A DNA stretch of 64,000 bases from Wuchereria bancrofti (GCA_005281725.1 SSBO01000001.1:314956-378955); one strand, 5' to 3'. Shown: positions 49,301 to 62,600, counted from the first letter of the stretch. Numbers and translations: made by a program. The notes: generated by a model not told the origin, from the letters alone.

Positions 49301-52300
49301 ATAACTTAAAAAAAATCTAATTTAAAAAAAAAGTTAAAAAAGAAATTTGAAACTTAAAACAAAAGGAAAAAGATAATTTAAAATTGTTGAGTTTATAATA
49401 GCTAAAATTTTCAAAATTTTTTTTAAAAAAAACGTAACCGAAAATATTGTTATTTCTATCATTAAATGTTTTTTTTTTTTATATAAAACGCAATGGATGA
49501 ATAAATTAGTCATATAATGGTAAAATTCGATAAAAATAAAATAAAAATTAAAATAAATATAACTTTTGCTGCAATTCGTATGTCCAACTAAAAAAAACCT
49601 ATAATTATAATTTAAAATTTAAAAAACTGAATCAATAAATTTCTTCATTTTCTTTGTGATATAAAAGGAAAGAAGGAAATTTTATAGTTAAAAAAAAAAA
49701 AAGATTGCTTATTTACTTTTTTATTTGCTATCCTATTTTTTTTCATATCTACCATTAAAAATTAAAAAATTTGTGATCTTTTCTTCTTCTTCGTCTCTTT
49801 TTTTTTTCAATAAATTTTATGATTCATGAGAAGTATGAAAGTTTAGGAAGTTACTTCATCACTAATTTTATCCTTCTTTTACTTTTGCTAAATGTAAAGC
49901 TAAGCCAAAAGCTAGAAGCCAGAAGCCAAAAGAAGAAGAAGCCTATATTAGTCTATTGGCCATGTTTATGTACCATTCAAATTTTATTTATCTTTTTTCC
50001 TCTTTTTATTCTATTCTATATGTGTATTTATACATTTATTTATTTACATTTACATTTTTATACAATCACATATTATATTTATTTATTTATTTATATATGG
50101 AAATTAGTGCTATTCACTCAGAAGCAAAAAAAAAAGGAAAAAAAAATCAATCAACTATTGCTTTCAAATTTTTCCTGGAAAGATAAAATATTTGAAATGA
50201 CTGAGGGAAATATTTAAAATATAATCATAAGAAAAAAAAGAACTGAATAAATTATATTAAAGATAAAATTATTTTTTTGTAGTTTATTAAAAAAAAAAAA
50301 AATTGGGACGAAGTTTGAAAAAAAGAGAAAGAAAAAAAAAATTGCTGAAAATGAGATGAAAATGAAATCTCTCTTATTAAAACTATATTTATTTTAGCAA
50401 ATAAGTAAATGTTCAATTGCAAAAAAAACGAGAAAATGATGAAAGAGAGAGAGAGGGAGAGAGAAACAAAGAAAGAGAGAGAAGAATCAATGTACTTTTA
50501 AAAAAATTTTTCTTTTTTTTAAAAAAAGGTTAGTATTTGTAAAGCTTCTTCTTTTTTCTTTTGTTTTCTTTCGTTCTTCTATTAATATTTTTTTTCTCTT
50601 TTTTTGTGATTAAAATTTCAAAATCAGAAAAAAATACTTTTTTCTTTTTGTCTATTCCATCGTCTCATTTTTTATTTTTTATTTTTTTTTTGATATTTCG
50701 ATAAGAAAGATTTAAAAAAAAAAAAAGAAAGAAACGAAAAAAAAAAAACTTCTCAAGATAAGATGGAACTTTATATTTGAAATTATTAACGCTGAATGAT
50801 TTAGTTGTATAAAATGAAATGAACAATTTTTGTTTAAAAATTACAATTAATTTTCGCTTCGTTGCTTTATGCATTTCAATGAGAAGTAAAAAATTAAATA
50901 AATAAATAAGAAAAAAAAAAAGAATGAATTAAAAGAAATAAAATGAAAATTGAAGAAAGAAAAAGGAAAAAATAAATCTATCAGTAATGATTATTTGAAA
51001 TTTGATACATAAATAATTAAATTTACAGGTGTATATGTTCGATTATATTTTGAAGTGCTGTTAGGTCGTAATCTTGGCTTCTACCTCATGAATATTATCA
51101 TTCCTTCAATGCTTATTGTCACCATTTCTTGGGTATCATTTTGGCTCAATCGTGAAGCATCACCAGCACGAGTTGGCCTTGGTGTTACTACCGTATTAAC
51201 AATGACAACACTTATTACTACAACTAATGTAAAAACTTTTTATTAAAATTAAAAAAAAAAAAATTTGTTATAGTTTAGTGATAATTATGAAAAAATTTCG
51301 AAATTGTTGAAAAAATTCTCATAGTCTAATAAAATGTTTCATTTTTTTCTTTTTTTTTTATTAAAGAGGAATTATTAATAAAATAAATTTAAATTACTAA
51401 TAAAATTTGAAATCTTCTTTTTAAATGATTGAATTTTTAAATATAATTTGCTATTTTTCTAATAGTAAAAGAATTTTGAAAACAAAAAAGTTGTTTGATA
51501 ATTAGTTAATTAATTATGTATTTTTTCTTCCTTTTTTTTTGTTTTATTTTTCAGAATGCAATGCCAAAAGTTAGTTATATCAAAGGTCTTGATGTCTTCT
51601 TGAATTTCTGGTTAGTTTTATAGATAATAATAACATAAATGTTAAAACAAAAGGATGCCATAATAAATTGTAATATGAAATTAAAATTTTCAAAGATATT
51701 ACAATTTTTGTTAACTTATTAAAATCAAAAAGAAAATAAATAAATAAAAGAAATTTAAATTAGCAAAAAAAATCTGAAGAATGGATAAATAAATTTTTTC
51801 AAGAAATAATAATAAAAAAAAGTTTTTTTTTTTCAGTTTTGTAATGGTATTTGCAAGTTTAATTGAATATGCGGTAGTTAGTTATATGAATAAAAAATTG
51901 GCGCAAAGGCGTGAAAGGAGACGTAAACAAGTGGAACAACGAATGCCTGTTGAAATGCCAATGTATAGTCAAATTACTTCGAGTGCTGAAACAAAAATGG
52001 TATTTTTTTTTTCTTTGAAATTTTAACATTATATTTCCTTTTTTTTTTACTAATTTAATGCTCATAAAAAAAATAAACTTTTTTTCTCCTGAAAAAAAAA
52101 AAAAGCAAATTTAAGGAAACAATTAAAAGTTAGGGATATGAAAGAGTAAATATAATTTCAGTCTTATCAAAATATGACTCTTATCAATGATACTTATGCC
52201 TCGCCGGGTAAATCCTCCATCAAAGTAAGTGATCTAAGTAGACCATATCATCAAATAGCGCTTAGTTATCACTCTATTTTACCTACCCGTGCATACATTA

Positions 52301-53900
52301 TCACTACTTTGCAAAAAATTTGCAAATTAAAAAATGAAAAATTAAATCATACTCATTTCACTAAGATAAAACAATGACAATTGGATTAAGCAATTATTTT
52401 AAAGATAATGAATTTAATGGCAGGTAATAATTGTTATAGAATTCATAAATAAGGATATTAATTTTGATTAATTTTTAACATTTTGTAATAAAATATCAGC
52501 AATTTTTAATAAATTAATTTGTAAATATTAAAAAATTGTTGGTTAGTTTAAATTAAATTAATTTATTATTTAGTTTGTTAGATTGTAATCATTAGAGTAA
52601 TGGCAAAAAAGTAAGTTTGGTTTTAAAAGAAAAAGAAAAAAGAAGCGATCCTATTGCAGCTAATTAAAATAAATAATAAATATAAATTTTGCACTTTTGA
52701 TTAATAGCAAAAAGCTAATTAGCATCACGCTGCATGCAATAGCAAGCTAACGGTATTGTCCAAGGTGAACACGTATTTCACGTAAAATGCATGAAATGTC
52801 TTTTTAGTTATTTTATACTTTAACATTTTTTTCCAACTATCAAATTTTTCAGCAAATGGATACGTTCCTTGGTGGACCAAGTCAAAATCCTAGCATTGTA
52901 AGCTTCTGTACTACAAATATTTGTAATTAAAAATACAAATTAATTATATCTTAACTTAACAATAAAGAAAAATCCTATCATTAATTGGTTAGCACATTTA
53001 TTTCCTCCTTATCATTTATCAATTCATTTATCAGGTATAGCTGTTTCTCAATTTCTTTTTTCCGTTTTTTTTTTTTTGACTGTCATTATAAAATATCATT
53101 AGATATAAATCAGGAACGTGGAAAATTTTTTAATTTTTTTAAACTTAAATAAAAATATCAATTAATTTAAATTTTTTTTTTAATTTAATGAATGTAAGTA
53201 ATATTTACAGAGTGTAACAGAAGCAATGATGCCAGAATGTGATTGTCGTACAATACCGTTAATACAGAATCCGCGATTGGTGACAGATCGAACATTATGG
53301 CCAGCGCCGTTCATGAAACCAAAACGAGCATCACGTACGTGTAGAAGTGTGACACCGTCTAAAATTGATAAATGTTCACGCTTCTTCTTCCCTATGCTAT
53401 TTTTCACTTTTAATTGTATGTTTTTTCTTTTCTCTTTTTTTTTTTTAAATTTAATAAATTTAACAAAAAATATTTAATACTTCTTTTTTCTTCATTACTA
53501 ATCTAACTATTATTATTACTATTATTATTATTATTATTATTATTATTACTAATTGTAAATAGAATAATTTTTGCTATAAAAATGAACAAAAAAAAAAATT
53601 ATGATTATGATAAAATATAAAATGTTTATTTTAAAACAGAATTAAAAAATAGATATAAATAGAAATAAATTTAATTTTACACAACAAAGTTTTCAAATGC
53701 TCAAAAAATTTTAATATAGTATAATTTTCAAACGAAATTAAAAGCTTTATAAGCATCACAAAATGATTTTTTCTTATAGATAAAATTGATATGAATAGAA
53801 ATAAATTTAATTTTAATTTATAATTTCAGTATTTTATTGGACAATTATGACGGTGCTTAGTTCATTCGTGGATACCAGTGAATATACATTATTTAATTAA
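34322..53900 (+). CDS. unc-49: GABA-A receptor subunit, UNC-49B-like isoform
   Basis: Thirteen exons: 34322-34389, 37996-38170, 43243-43347, 44109-44248, 46485-46567 (common part); 49010-49156, 51029-51228, 51555-51610, 51837-51999, 52162-52224, 52853-52897, 53211-53415, 53830-53900 (B module). All phases join to 506 residues. A signal peptide is followed by the pentameric-channel extracellular domain ([35 protein letters not shown]) and the Cys-loop C170-x13-C184 ([16 protein letters not shown]). M1 runs to SFWLNREA. M2 starts [13 protein letters not shown], with the anion-selectivity PAR motif, Arg287 and Thr293 at 6'. A long intracellular loop contains CDCRTIP and LWPAPF, and M4 ends the chain. 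It is the GABA-gated chloride channel of nematode body muscle, target of piperazine. Exon 1 rests only on phase and hydrophobicity (3.6-kb intron). Exon 6 uses a GC donor. Confidence 0.9.
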
Positions 53901-56582
53901 AAAAAATATAGTAATAAATGTATATACATATATATAAACAAATGAAACGAGGATAATCAAATGATAATCATAGTAAGATCAAATCTATCTTTTGATCAAT
54001 TTTGTTTCTTTTTTTAAAAATAAATAAATAATTGATAGAAATGAATTAATAATTTATTGTTCATGATTGATAACTGATAATTGATAATGTATATTGGTGT
54101 AGTTGCAAATATTTATTTCACTTTTGTGTTGCGTGCTGATATGCAATATATAGGAGAGGCATTATGCATGCATGCATAATGCATGCTTATTGCTTTATAA
54201 TTCATAATTATTACTATTTTAATTAATATTGTGTTTATAATTTGAGATTACTGTAATTTTAATTTGATTAATTTGTTTTGTAATTTTATAATTTATATAT
54301 TATATATGTATGAATAGACCTGGTGCATCTAGCCTTTCTTTTTTTGTCCTCTATTTTCACTGATAATTTTTTGTTTCTTTTTTTTTTTAAAACACTATAT
54401 CAAAATGGATTGTTTACAAAATTTGCATAAATATCTGCGAAATATAAATGATATGAAAAAAAAAATGCAAATAATTTTGAAACGATAAATTTTCAAAAAA
54501 AAAAAAAAAGCATTTAATGAGGAAAAAGAAAAGAGAAAGAAATGAAAGATTATGTGTTCATTTAAAATAAAAATAATATATAATTTTAGAACTAGGAAAG
54601 TGTGGCTCATAATTTAAACATTACAAATTTAACTTTAACTTCTAATTTTAGATTTAAATTAAATTATTTTAAATTTCTGGAAAAAACAAAAAAAAAGGAG
54701 AAGAAAAGATTGATTAATTTTACATTAAGGTAGATATTTATTGATTAAATTATATAAAATAATGATAAATTTTGTATGCAATCACATTTCAACAATAATT
54801 TCAGATTAAATTTTTTTCCTTTTCTTTAAAATTATTACTAAAAATTTTTGAAATAAAAAAGAGTTATAATATTACAAAATGATAATAAAAAAATAAAACA
54901 AAAGAAAAAAAAAAAGAACAAAAAATTGAGATGGTTATACTATTGCAACAATACATTATCATTGGTGTCAACTAAAAGATGTCCACTGTGAAGCAGCGGT
55001 CAAAGTTGAACCATTCGAATTGACCAGTTATCGATTTATCAGTTTATGCATTAATAAAACAATCGCAACAACTTCATCTGGTTAGTTTGTTATTAATTTT
55101 TGCTTATATTATTGAAACATTTTCTTATTTTTTATACATCATTTCCTAAAACTATTTAAATACTGATTCATCATAGATTAATTTTAAGATCAAAATAAAT
55201 AATAAAAATGTAATGCTCTTTCTTTTTTTAATCATTAGAAATTTTAATATATTTCATTGAAAATAATATCACAGACAGAAAAGCTTAACATAATTAACAC
55301 TTATTAATTAATAAAAGAAATTATACTTTATTTTAAAAGAAAAAAAATGTCACAAATATATTTAATATATTTAATGGTTAAAAGCATTAAAATGTTAATG
55401 CATTAAATTATAAATTAATTTTTTTTTTCCTTGGAGAAAAGAAAGAAAACAATTGATTAATTATGAAATTTATTTAGGTTCTTATTCACGTTTATGGGCA
55501 CAATTCTTATTCGAACGAGAATTTAGCTTTTATGTGATTCAGATTTACCTACCTGCAATACTTGTCGTTTTTATTAGTTGGGTATCATTTTGGATTAATC
55601 CTGAATCAGCTCCATCACGTACGGTTATTGGAACACTCACCATATTGAGTGAAACACATCTTCTGATGAGTACAAATAGGCGATTACCACCTGTTTCCTA
55701 CATTAAGGTTGCTTATTTCAGTAAGTTTCGAATAAAATTTTTCATTTTTATATATAAATACATTTTTTCTTTTGTAAATATATTTTAATTTAATAAATAT
55801 TTTGATATTTCAGGCTGTAGATATTTATCTTGGATTTTGTTACTTAAATGTGGTATTAGCACTTATCGAATATGCTACTGTAACATATTCCAGAAAGAAA
55901 TATGAAGATGAGAAGAAAAATAAAAGCAAAAATATCTTTGAACTTACACCACAATTACAAGCACCAGATTTACTTCAAGGTATAAGTATAAAAAAATAAA
56001 AATTGAAAAAAAAAAGAAAGAATAGTAATAAATTATATACTAGTAAATAAATCATGTAATTTTATAGATGCTCGTATAGATGAATGTACATGCGAACACG
56101 ATTTTTCGGTATTTGTGGTAGCTAAACCAAAATGTCCACTAAAATGTGCTACTTTTTGTACGCATAATCGAGTGGATCTTATCGCTCGAATTGTATTCCC
56201 TGTTTCGGTCTGTTATCATTTCATTTTATCACTCTTTCATCTTCGTTAATTTTCTGCAAAAATATTACTTATTCCTATAGTTTATTAAAATTTTATAACT
56301 TTTTTCAACCACAATGCAAATTTCATCAAAAACTCAACAAATTGTTTACAGAACAAAGTGATCAAATCACCGAAAATACACTCAAAAAAAAAGATAAGAT
56401 CATCAATTGTATAAATGAAAATTAAAGTGATAAGGTTAACTGAAACGATGATAAACTGATTCCGAATTATTATTATATAATTATTTCAGTTTCTCACGTT
56501 CAATTTTATTTATTGGACAGTACTTCTCTCCTTATCAAGATGGAAAATATATGGAGATAATGCGGAACAAAGAGCATGTTAA
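34322..56582 (+). CDS. unc-49: GABA-A receptor subunit, UNC-49C-like alternative isoform
   Basis: The five common exons (34322-46567) joined to 54931-55080, 55478-55707, 55814-55979, 56068-56207 and 56490-56582 give 449 residues. The last common exon leaves one base (T), and both module openings begin AT-GG(C/T)-TAT-AC, so either splice keeps the frame. No signal-peptide or Cys-loop exon lies between 53900 and 54931, so the C module cannot stand alone. This is the arrangement of C. elegans unc-49, where UNC-49C co-assembles with UNC-49B. M2 is unusual: [17 protein letters not shown] has PSR instead of PAR, Leu294 at 6', Glu299 at 11' and His301 at 13'. The M3-M4 loop is short, with CTCEHDF and several Cys. 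The splice itself is inferred. Confidence 0.82.
38873..41939. repeat. 1,533-bp exact direct duplication across a single N (unc-49 intron 2)
   Basis: 38873-40405 and 40407-41939 are the same length and appear identical, separated by the N at 40406. This most likely reflects two overlapping contig ends placed side by side. It lies wholly in intron 2, so the coding sequence is unaffected but the intron is probably about 1.5 kb too long. The open frames at 39261-39539 and 40795-41073 are poly-A/T intron sequence. Confidence 0.93.
45091..45430. repeat. Degenerate pentanucleotide minisatellite (AGAAT/GGATA) in unc-49 intron 4
   Basis: A long purine-rich run of AGAATAGAATAGAATAGAAT and GGATAGGATA variants on the plus strand, with no clean higher period. 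Confidence 0.85.
48230..48307 (+). other. Imperfect long hairpin in unc-49 intron 5
   Basis: Arms 48230-48254 (GATAAGTGTTTCAGGATACG, continuing GTCAT) and 48282-48307 are reverse complements with about three mismatches or bulges, around a 27-nt loop. The size suits a small foldback element or a pre-miRNA-like hairpin. Nothing further identifies it. Confidence 0.5.
53508..53552. repeat. (TTA)n microsatellite in the last intron of the UNC-49B module
   Basis: About fourteen ATT/TTA units with two interruptions. Confidence 0.85.
53913..53918 (+). promoter_or_regulatory. unc-49: Candidate poly(A) signal ending the UNC-49B transcript
   Basis: AATAAA lies about 13 nt after the B-module stop at 53898-53900. 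Use of this site would exclude the C module, so it competes with splicing onto 54931. Confidence 0.45.
54159..54185 (+). promoter_or_regulatory. TGCATG cluster in a perfect 24-bp palindrome between the unc-49 B and C modules
   Basis: GCATTATGCATGCATGCATAATGC (54159-54182) equals its own reverse complement. TGCATG occurs at 54165, 54169 and 54180. UGCAUG is the established RNA motif of Rbfox-family splicing regulators (ASD-1/FOX-1 in nematodes). Its place between the two mutually exclusive modules makes a splicing role plausible but untested. Confidence 0.4.
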
Positions 56583-56600
56583 TATCATATCAAGCATTTT

Positions 56601-59600
56601 TTATGGTTCCAAAATGCTAAGCAAGTGTTTGAGTGATGCTAAAGCCTTTCGACCGCAAATACTTTGCGAGGCACTATTAAAACGTTTAAGCCTATCGCTT
56701 GCTTTCCAAAGTTCAGTGTTGTTGCACAATTCTTTTAATACTTCGGTCAAAGATTCTTGTAAGCGTTGCTGCAATGATTACATTAAATAAAAAAAAAGAA
56801 TAAAAAGGAAATTTTGCAGTTTTTTTTTCAATTTCATTTTGAAATACTGATATTTTGATAAACAAGAAATGTGACACCACTGACGAAAATATAACTTAAT
56901 GCAAGAAATAAAAATTAAAAAAAAAATCCTTACTGTGTTTGACTCCTCGCTAATTGAAATAAAGGAGGTAAGAACTCGAACCAAATATGCAAAAAATCGA
57001 GGTTTTGAATTATCAAGATTTAAATTTGAGAAGAATCTGCTTGCAAAAGAGCACAAACATTTGGCAATTTTTCTCCATATCTTTTGCCGATCAGGCTGTT
57101 CATTCTTCACCTATAATTTATCTTCTTACACTAGCTTCCGCCGAATTTGTTTTGCAAGTTTGTTGTCCTTTCAACTTGTCTTTCATGCAATCTTTCATTT
57201 TTATTTGATGCAAACATACTGTACCCTTGTATTCCTTTAAAATATCAAATTCCAATTTAAATGACTGACAACATCTTACTACGTAATCTGAAACCTAAAA
57301 ACTTCCTTGTAAATCTAAACATCTGAAACAAATCTCGAATTTTTGTTAAAACTATCATTTCAATCGATTCATCTGAATGGTTGCTCATATATTGCTCACT
57401 GTTCAGTGTATCATCCGTATGAATAGTAGTAATATCGTGTGTGTGTGTTCCAGCTTGATTTTAAAATTTCTTCCCTCTGCCCTCTTATATAGTCTTGTGC
57501 AAGTGGTTCCTGCGTTATAGTAAGTTCAATTAGTACTAAATGGAAATTTGAACTTGCCAAATAAAAAAGCGAAAGCTTAATTCAGTGTATTTGCTTAGTG
57601 TTGATTATCAAAATTTAAATGTAATCTGCATAATTTCACTCTCAGTATGGCTATACATAAGAATCAAAAAAAAAAAAAGTTTTTTCATTCCAGCAGAAGT
57701 TACTTCTTCAACTTAACACTCAGTGTGCCTTTGCAAACTTTCATATTCGCATTATTTAGTTTTAAACAGTTATAAAAGCGCATATGAATAAATCCTATTG
57801 CTCTCTTTTTTGCTCTGTTTTAGAAATTCCGAATGTTTGTTGTCACTAATAAATCAAATATCTAATTAAGCAGCTACAAAAATCCATATAAATTCTGAAT
57901 ACAAAAAAAAAAAAAAGGAAAATAAAGCTCACCAAATCCTTCCGCAAAAAGGCCACTGTGCAAGACAGAGCTTCAATCTAAAAATAAAAAATGAAAATAC
58001 AAATTTTGATTTGAGAAATATTAGTGCTTGAAAGGAAATAAATTGCACTCTTGATGATACCAATACCAAATAGCAGTTGTTTATGATGTGTACGACTAGA
58101 GGATTTGAAATGAAAATTGCAATCAATGACTGATAGAAATCATTCATCTCACAAAGTGCTAATTTCCCCACTGCAAAAGTTACAAATGCAAACCCATACG
58201 ACCTTTTGATCATTACGTGTGCTTGTTGTGAACAAAGATCATAAATAGTAATTGCAAAAACAAATAAAATAAATTATACAATTACGAAAAGATAATTCTG
58301 AAAGTAATAAACATACTCTTTGAAATGCTCGAATATTTTCATTAAAGGCAAAATCGATGATTCGTGGAAGTTCGCTTAACAAAGCATGCTAAAAATTATA
58401 AATTATGAAACGATTTTTAGTAGAATGTTGCATTGACTCAGATTATATTAAGATGAATTTTTAAATAATTTAAAAAAATTACCGGGTACTTAATAAAAGG
58501 AGCCGTGACAATTTCGCTTAATATTTGATTTTTGTTACCAATCATGTATTTTTCCAACAATGTGATTACTTTCGTACGCATATTCTCCGTAACATTATTT
58601 TCTTTTGCATCATAACAGCCTGAAAACTAAAACTGGCAAAGTAAAATAAACCAAATGATGTTACATGTTTGTTTTCGAAAAAAAAAAAAACAAAAGACTT
58701 ACTAAAAAACTTGAAACACTGCCAAGAATATTCCTCATAACAGGATTTACGGTTTGTGATGTCTTCAGAACAAGTTCATCCAATAGTTTAATAGCATTCT
58801 TTTCATTTAACTCACTCTAAATAAATATAAATAATGAAAATTTTAGTACAGAAAAATAAATACAGGCCAAATAGTATAAACAATATTTAATACCTTTTTA
58901 TGCTTTATAATAATTTCCAACAAATTTGTTGCTTTTTTGAAAGTTAGTTCTCCATCTTTTCTACGCAGAGCTTGTTGAGCACATTCAATTAAAGGTAAAA
59001 TAAGATCCTGCAAAACATATAATTTGCTTACTGTTATTTCATTTAAAAAAAATCCCAAAAAGAAAAAAAGAAAATGGATAATACCACTGTTTTGTATACT
59101 GCGTCTTGATGAGATACCGCTATCAATAATAGGTCAAAACATTTAGCACGAAATTGTTGAGCCTGTTCTACTAAGAATGCATTTAGAGCTCGTGAATTTT
59201 TCATCCTTTTACGAAATACAGCTGCTAGGCCTTCATCCAGGCGAAACATCGTTTCGTCACTTACTGTGGATGATAAGCTGTCCTAGAAAGTAATTTTTTT
59301 ATGAATGAATAATTTGAAAAAGAACGAACTAAAAGAAATCAAAGACTGCTAAAACAAAGCAAATGAAACTTTAATGATTTTTTTTTTCGTTTTCCACAAA
59401 ATATATCATCATCATCATCATCATCCTGCATAATTTCAACCAAATGGAAATTTTTAAGATGACCTTGTCACTGTCATCATCTGAATGAGCAGCAGCAGAA
59501 CCAAGTGCTTTTTTCAAGTTATTGACAAATTCATGATCAACTTCAGTTTCCCCTTCATCTTCCTCTTCAAATTCAGATTCATCTGTCTCCTCATGTTCAT

Positions 59601-62600
59601 TCGTAATATCGTCATTATTATTGATTTCTGGAATAAATTACTAATACAGTTCATACATTTCTCTTAAGCAGCAAATTTAACTAACACAAAAATAAACATA
59701 AACTAATCAAACCACTGTTTCCTCCACTGGTTTGTTCAGAATCCTCAGCACTATCCTCGTCTTTACCTTCATCATCATCGCTTTCGCTTGCATCGCTTTC
59801 TTGCATTAATTCTTCATTGCTGAGGCTGACAGTCTTTAAAAAAGCAATAAAATATTTGTAGCATAATTTCAGGTATTAATATTGCTGCATGCAAATTTTA
59901 ATATATTATTATATATTACTATATTATCAATTCAACTTTTCAATGTCATATATTATCGATTGAAGTTATTCAGATTTGAAAGTAAATCTAAAATATTTAA
60001 CTTATTGGTCAATAAAATTGAAACCTCAAGAATCTGTAGAAGATTTTCTAGCTTCATCTGTGGAACAAACGAAGCAAAGACATAATGAATGACTGAGCGA
60101 TGATATCGATGTGGACGACTTAATAAAGAAAGCAATATATCATTTAGAACCTGAAAAGCACTTTGCATAAATATATAAGCACAAAGAAATACTAAAGCTA
60201 AACAACTACAATGTATTTGAAATCATGATGAAGAAAATAAAATATGGTAAAGACCATTCCAAAACAGCACTGAAATGAAAAGGAGGAACGGATATTAAAC
60301 ATATAATAATAGAATGAAAGCATTTATTATAGTGACATTCTACAACGATTTGTGTTTAGATAAACTGAAAATAAGAGTAACATATGTTACCGCAACATTA
60401 TTACTATTGTCGTTTTCAGCCATCTTTTCACCAATTGCTGCTATCTCCGCAAGATCTTTTAAATATGAATAACGCTCATTTGATTCAGAAGCTGCAGCTA
60501 TCCAAAGTGTAAGCATATTCATAAAAACGGATAAAGGTCTGCAAAAATTTTGATGATATTTGCTGCTCAAATAGATTAATGTAAATATAAGACAACTGCA
60601 TGACATCTTAATAATGATAAAAATCGATGCCGAGAACAGTTTTCCTTTTAATATACTTTTTTTTAAAAGATGGATGAGGCCATATAAACAGATAAAAAAA
60701 TCACCCGCTAATCACAGGCAATTTAATTCCTGTATCTTGTTTTTTGCTTAATTTTTGTAAGAACTTTTTGTGTTCTTCTCTACAAATCGCAGTCACATTT
60801 CTGCCTGCCCTTACACTGACAATGAATAAGGAAGCAGCTGATGAACAAAAAGCATTGCGCATCTGAAATATTCGAAGGATTACGCCGTAACAAGTAAATC
60901 AAAAAATAAATCAAAATCATTAAAAAAAAAAGAAAACAAAAATTTCAAACTTTATTTCCATAAATACAACGGATAAATAGCAATACCATTAAGTCAAAAA
61001 ACTTACTTCCTCTGTCCATTTTCCGTGTTTAAATAATAATTTCAAGACACTTTCTTGGACGTTTATTGGCCAATGTAGAAATACATTTGTTATCCGTCTT
61101 AATCTCCAACCACCACCTTTCACAGCCTATAAAAACAAATTCTTTAGATTTAGTCAAAAGGAGAACAATTAAGTTTTGTAATATGGTTCAATATTTGATA
61201 AATTGTTGGAGCGTGTCAATTAGTAATCGATTAAATTTAGTAATTACCTCAAGGATTATGTCGTTGACATCACCATGTAATCGCAGTAGAATCTTTTCTG
61301 TGATTTTAACATTTCCGCCGATAAATTCATCAAAATTTCCATCTCCAACGCGATCGAAATTGTCAAGTAATTTAGCAATGTTAGCTGATGTCCATTCTTT
61401 CGAAGTAAGCGACTAAAATAGGACATTCTTTTCAAGACAAAAATCACATTCTCCTTTTTAAACCAATAATTACAAAGAAAGAAAAAAAAACCGATTCAAA
61501 GAAGTTCAAATTATGAAAAAAAGATGCAGAAAAACCTCTTTAAGAACAAGAAGGATAGCTTCAATCGTGGAGAATAAGAAACGAAATTCATTGCTCTTTC
61601 GTATCGATCTTATCAGTTGCACAAATTCGGGAGAAAACACAGCCACTAACTAAATAAATGAAGAAATTTCACAGAAATAACAGGAAATTGAAAATCAATT
61701 AAAGAATTCTTGAAAAGAAAAGGCACATAATACTTCCACTCTTTTTGTGAAAATTAGATGAGAATACAGAAAAAAAAAATTAGTAAGAAATCCACAAGTG
61801 AAAATGAACACCTCATCGCTTTCAAAATCTATTTGCTGTAGCATCGCATTAATAAATGATAGAGCGCGTTGTATGACCTGAAACTCATATTAAATGGAGG
61901 TAAGTAGTGACAACTTATTATTAAAGTCAAAAATTATTCAACATAAAGTATTTCTGACAGAATGTAGATAAATCAAACCAATCTAGATTTCTCGTAAAGT
62001 CAACTATCATCATTTTATTACAACTGAAATTAATCATTACTCTGTGTAAATCGCCATGATACAACCACTTTTCGACAACTTTACTATAAACAGTTTCGAA
62101 ATTCCTCGATATCCTTGCGAGAAGTAATAATTTTGATATTAATTCGTTCTCAGCAAAGCCACTTGTTTTCTTAAAAAGCGTTTTAATATTATTCAAAAAC
62201 TTTCTTGAGTTAGAATGAAATAGCTTGAGTGGTTTTTAAGAAATATGTTTTAGTACTGAAGCCTCGAAACGTATGAAACAAGATTCACCTCAAATTAATT
62301 ATTTTTCATCGGCAAGTAATGATCGATAACATTCATGATAAATAAAACTTACGAATGTGGAATAGTCAAAAATAACCTTTAGAATGTTGATAACTGCATC
62401 ACAATCTTTATCGGAAATATTTAGTTCTCCGCTGGTTGACAAAAATGACACCTTAGCTTTCAGCGTATCCTGCAGCAAACGATGATCAATTTACTTAAAT
62501 TTCTGATAAGTGAATAACACTGTTTCATTCTCAAAATTTTACTGTTACATCTTCAACTTACACTATGCTTCTCCATAACAAGCAGAGCAAAATAGAACCA

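Noticed and set aside
56551..56790. 79-codon plus-strand frame after the unc-49 C stop
   Set aside because: It is the antisense shadow of the last MYBBP1A exon (56601-56768), which has family-like composition, phase and acceptor.
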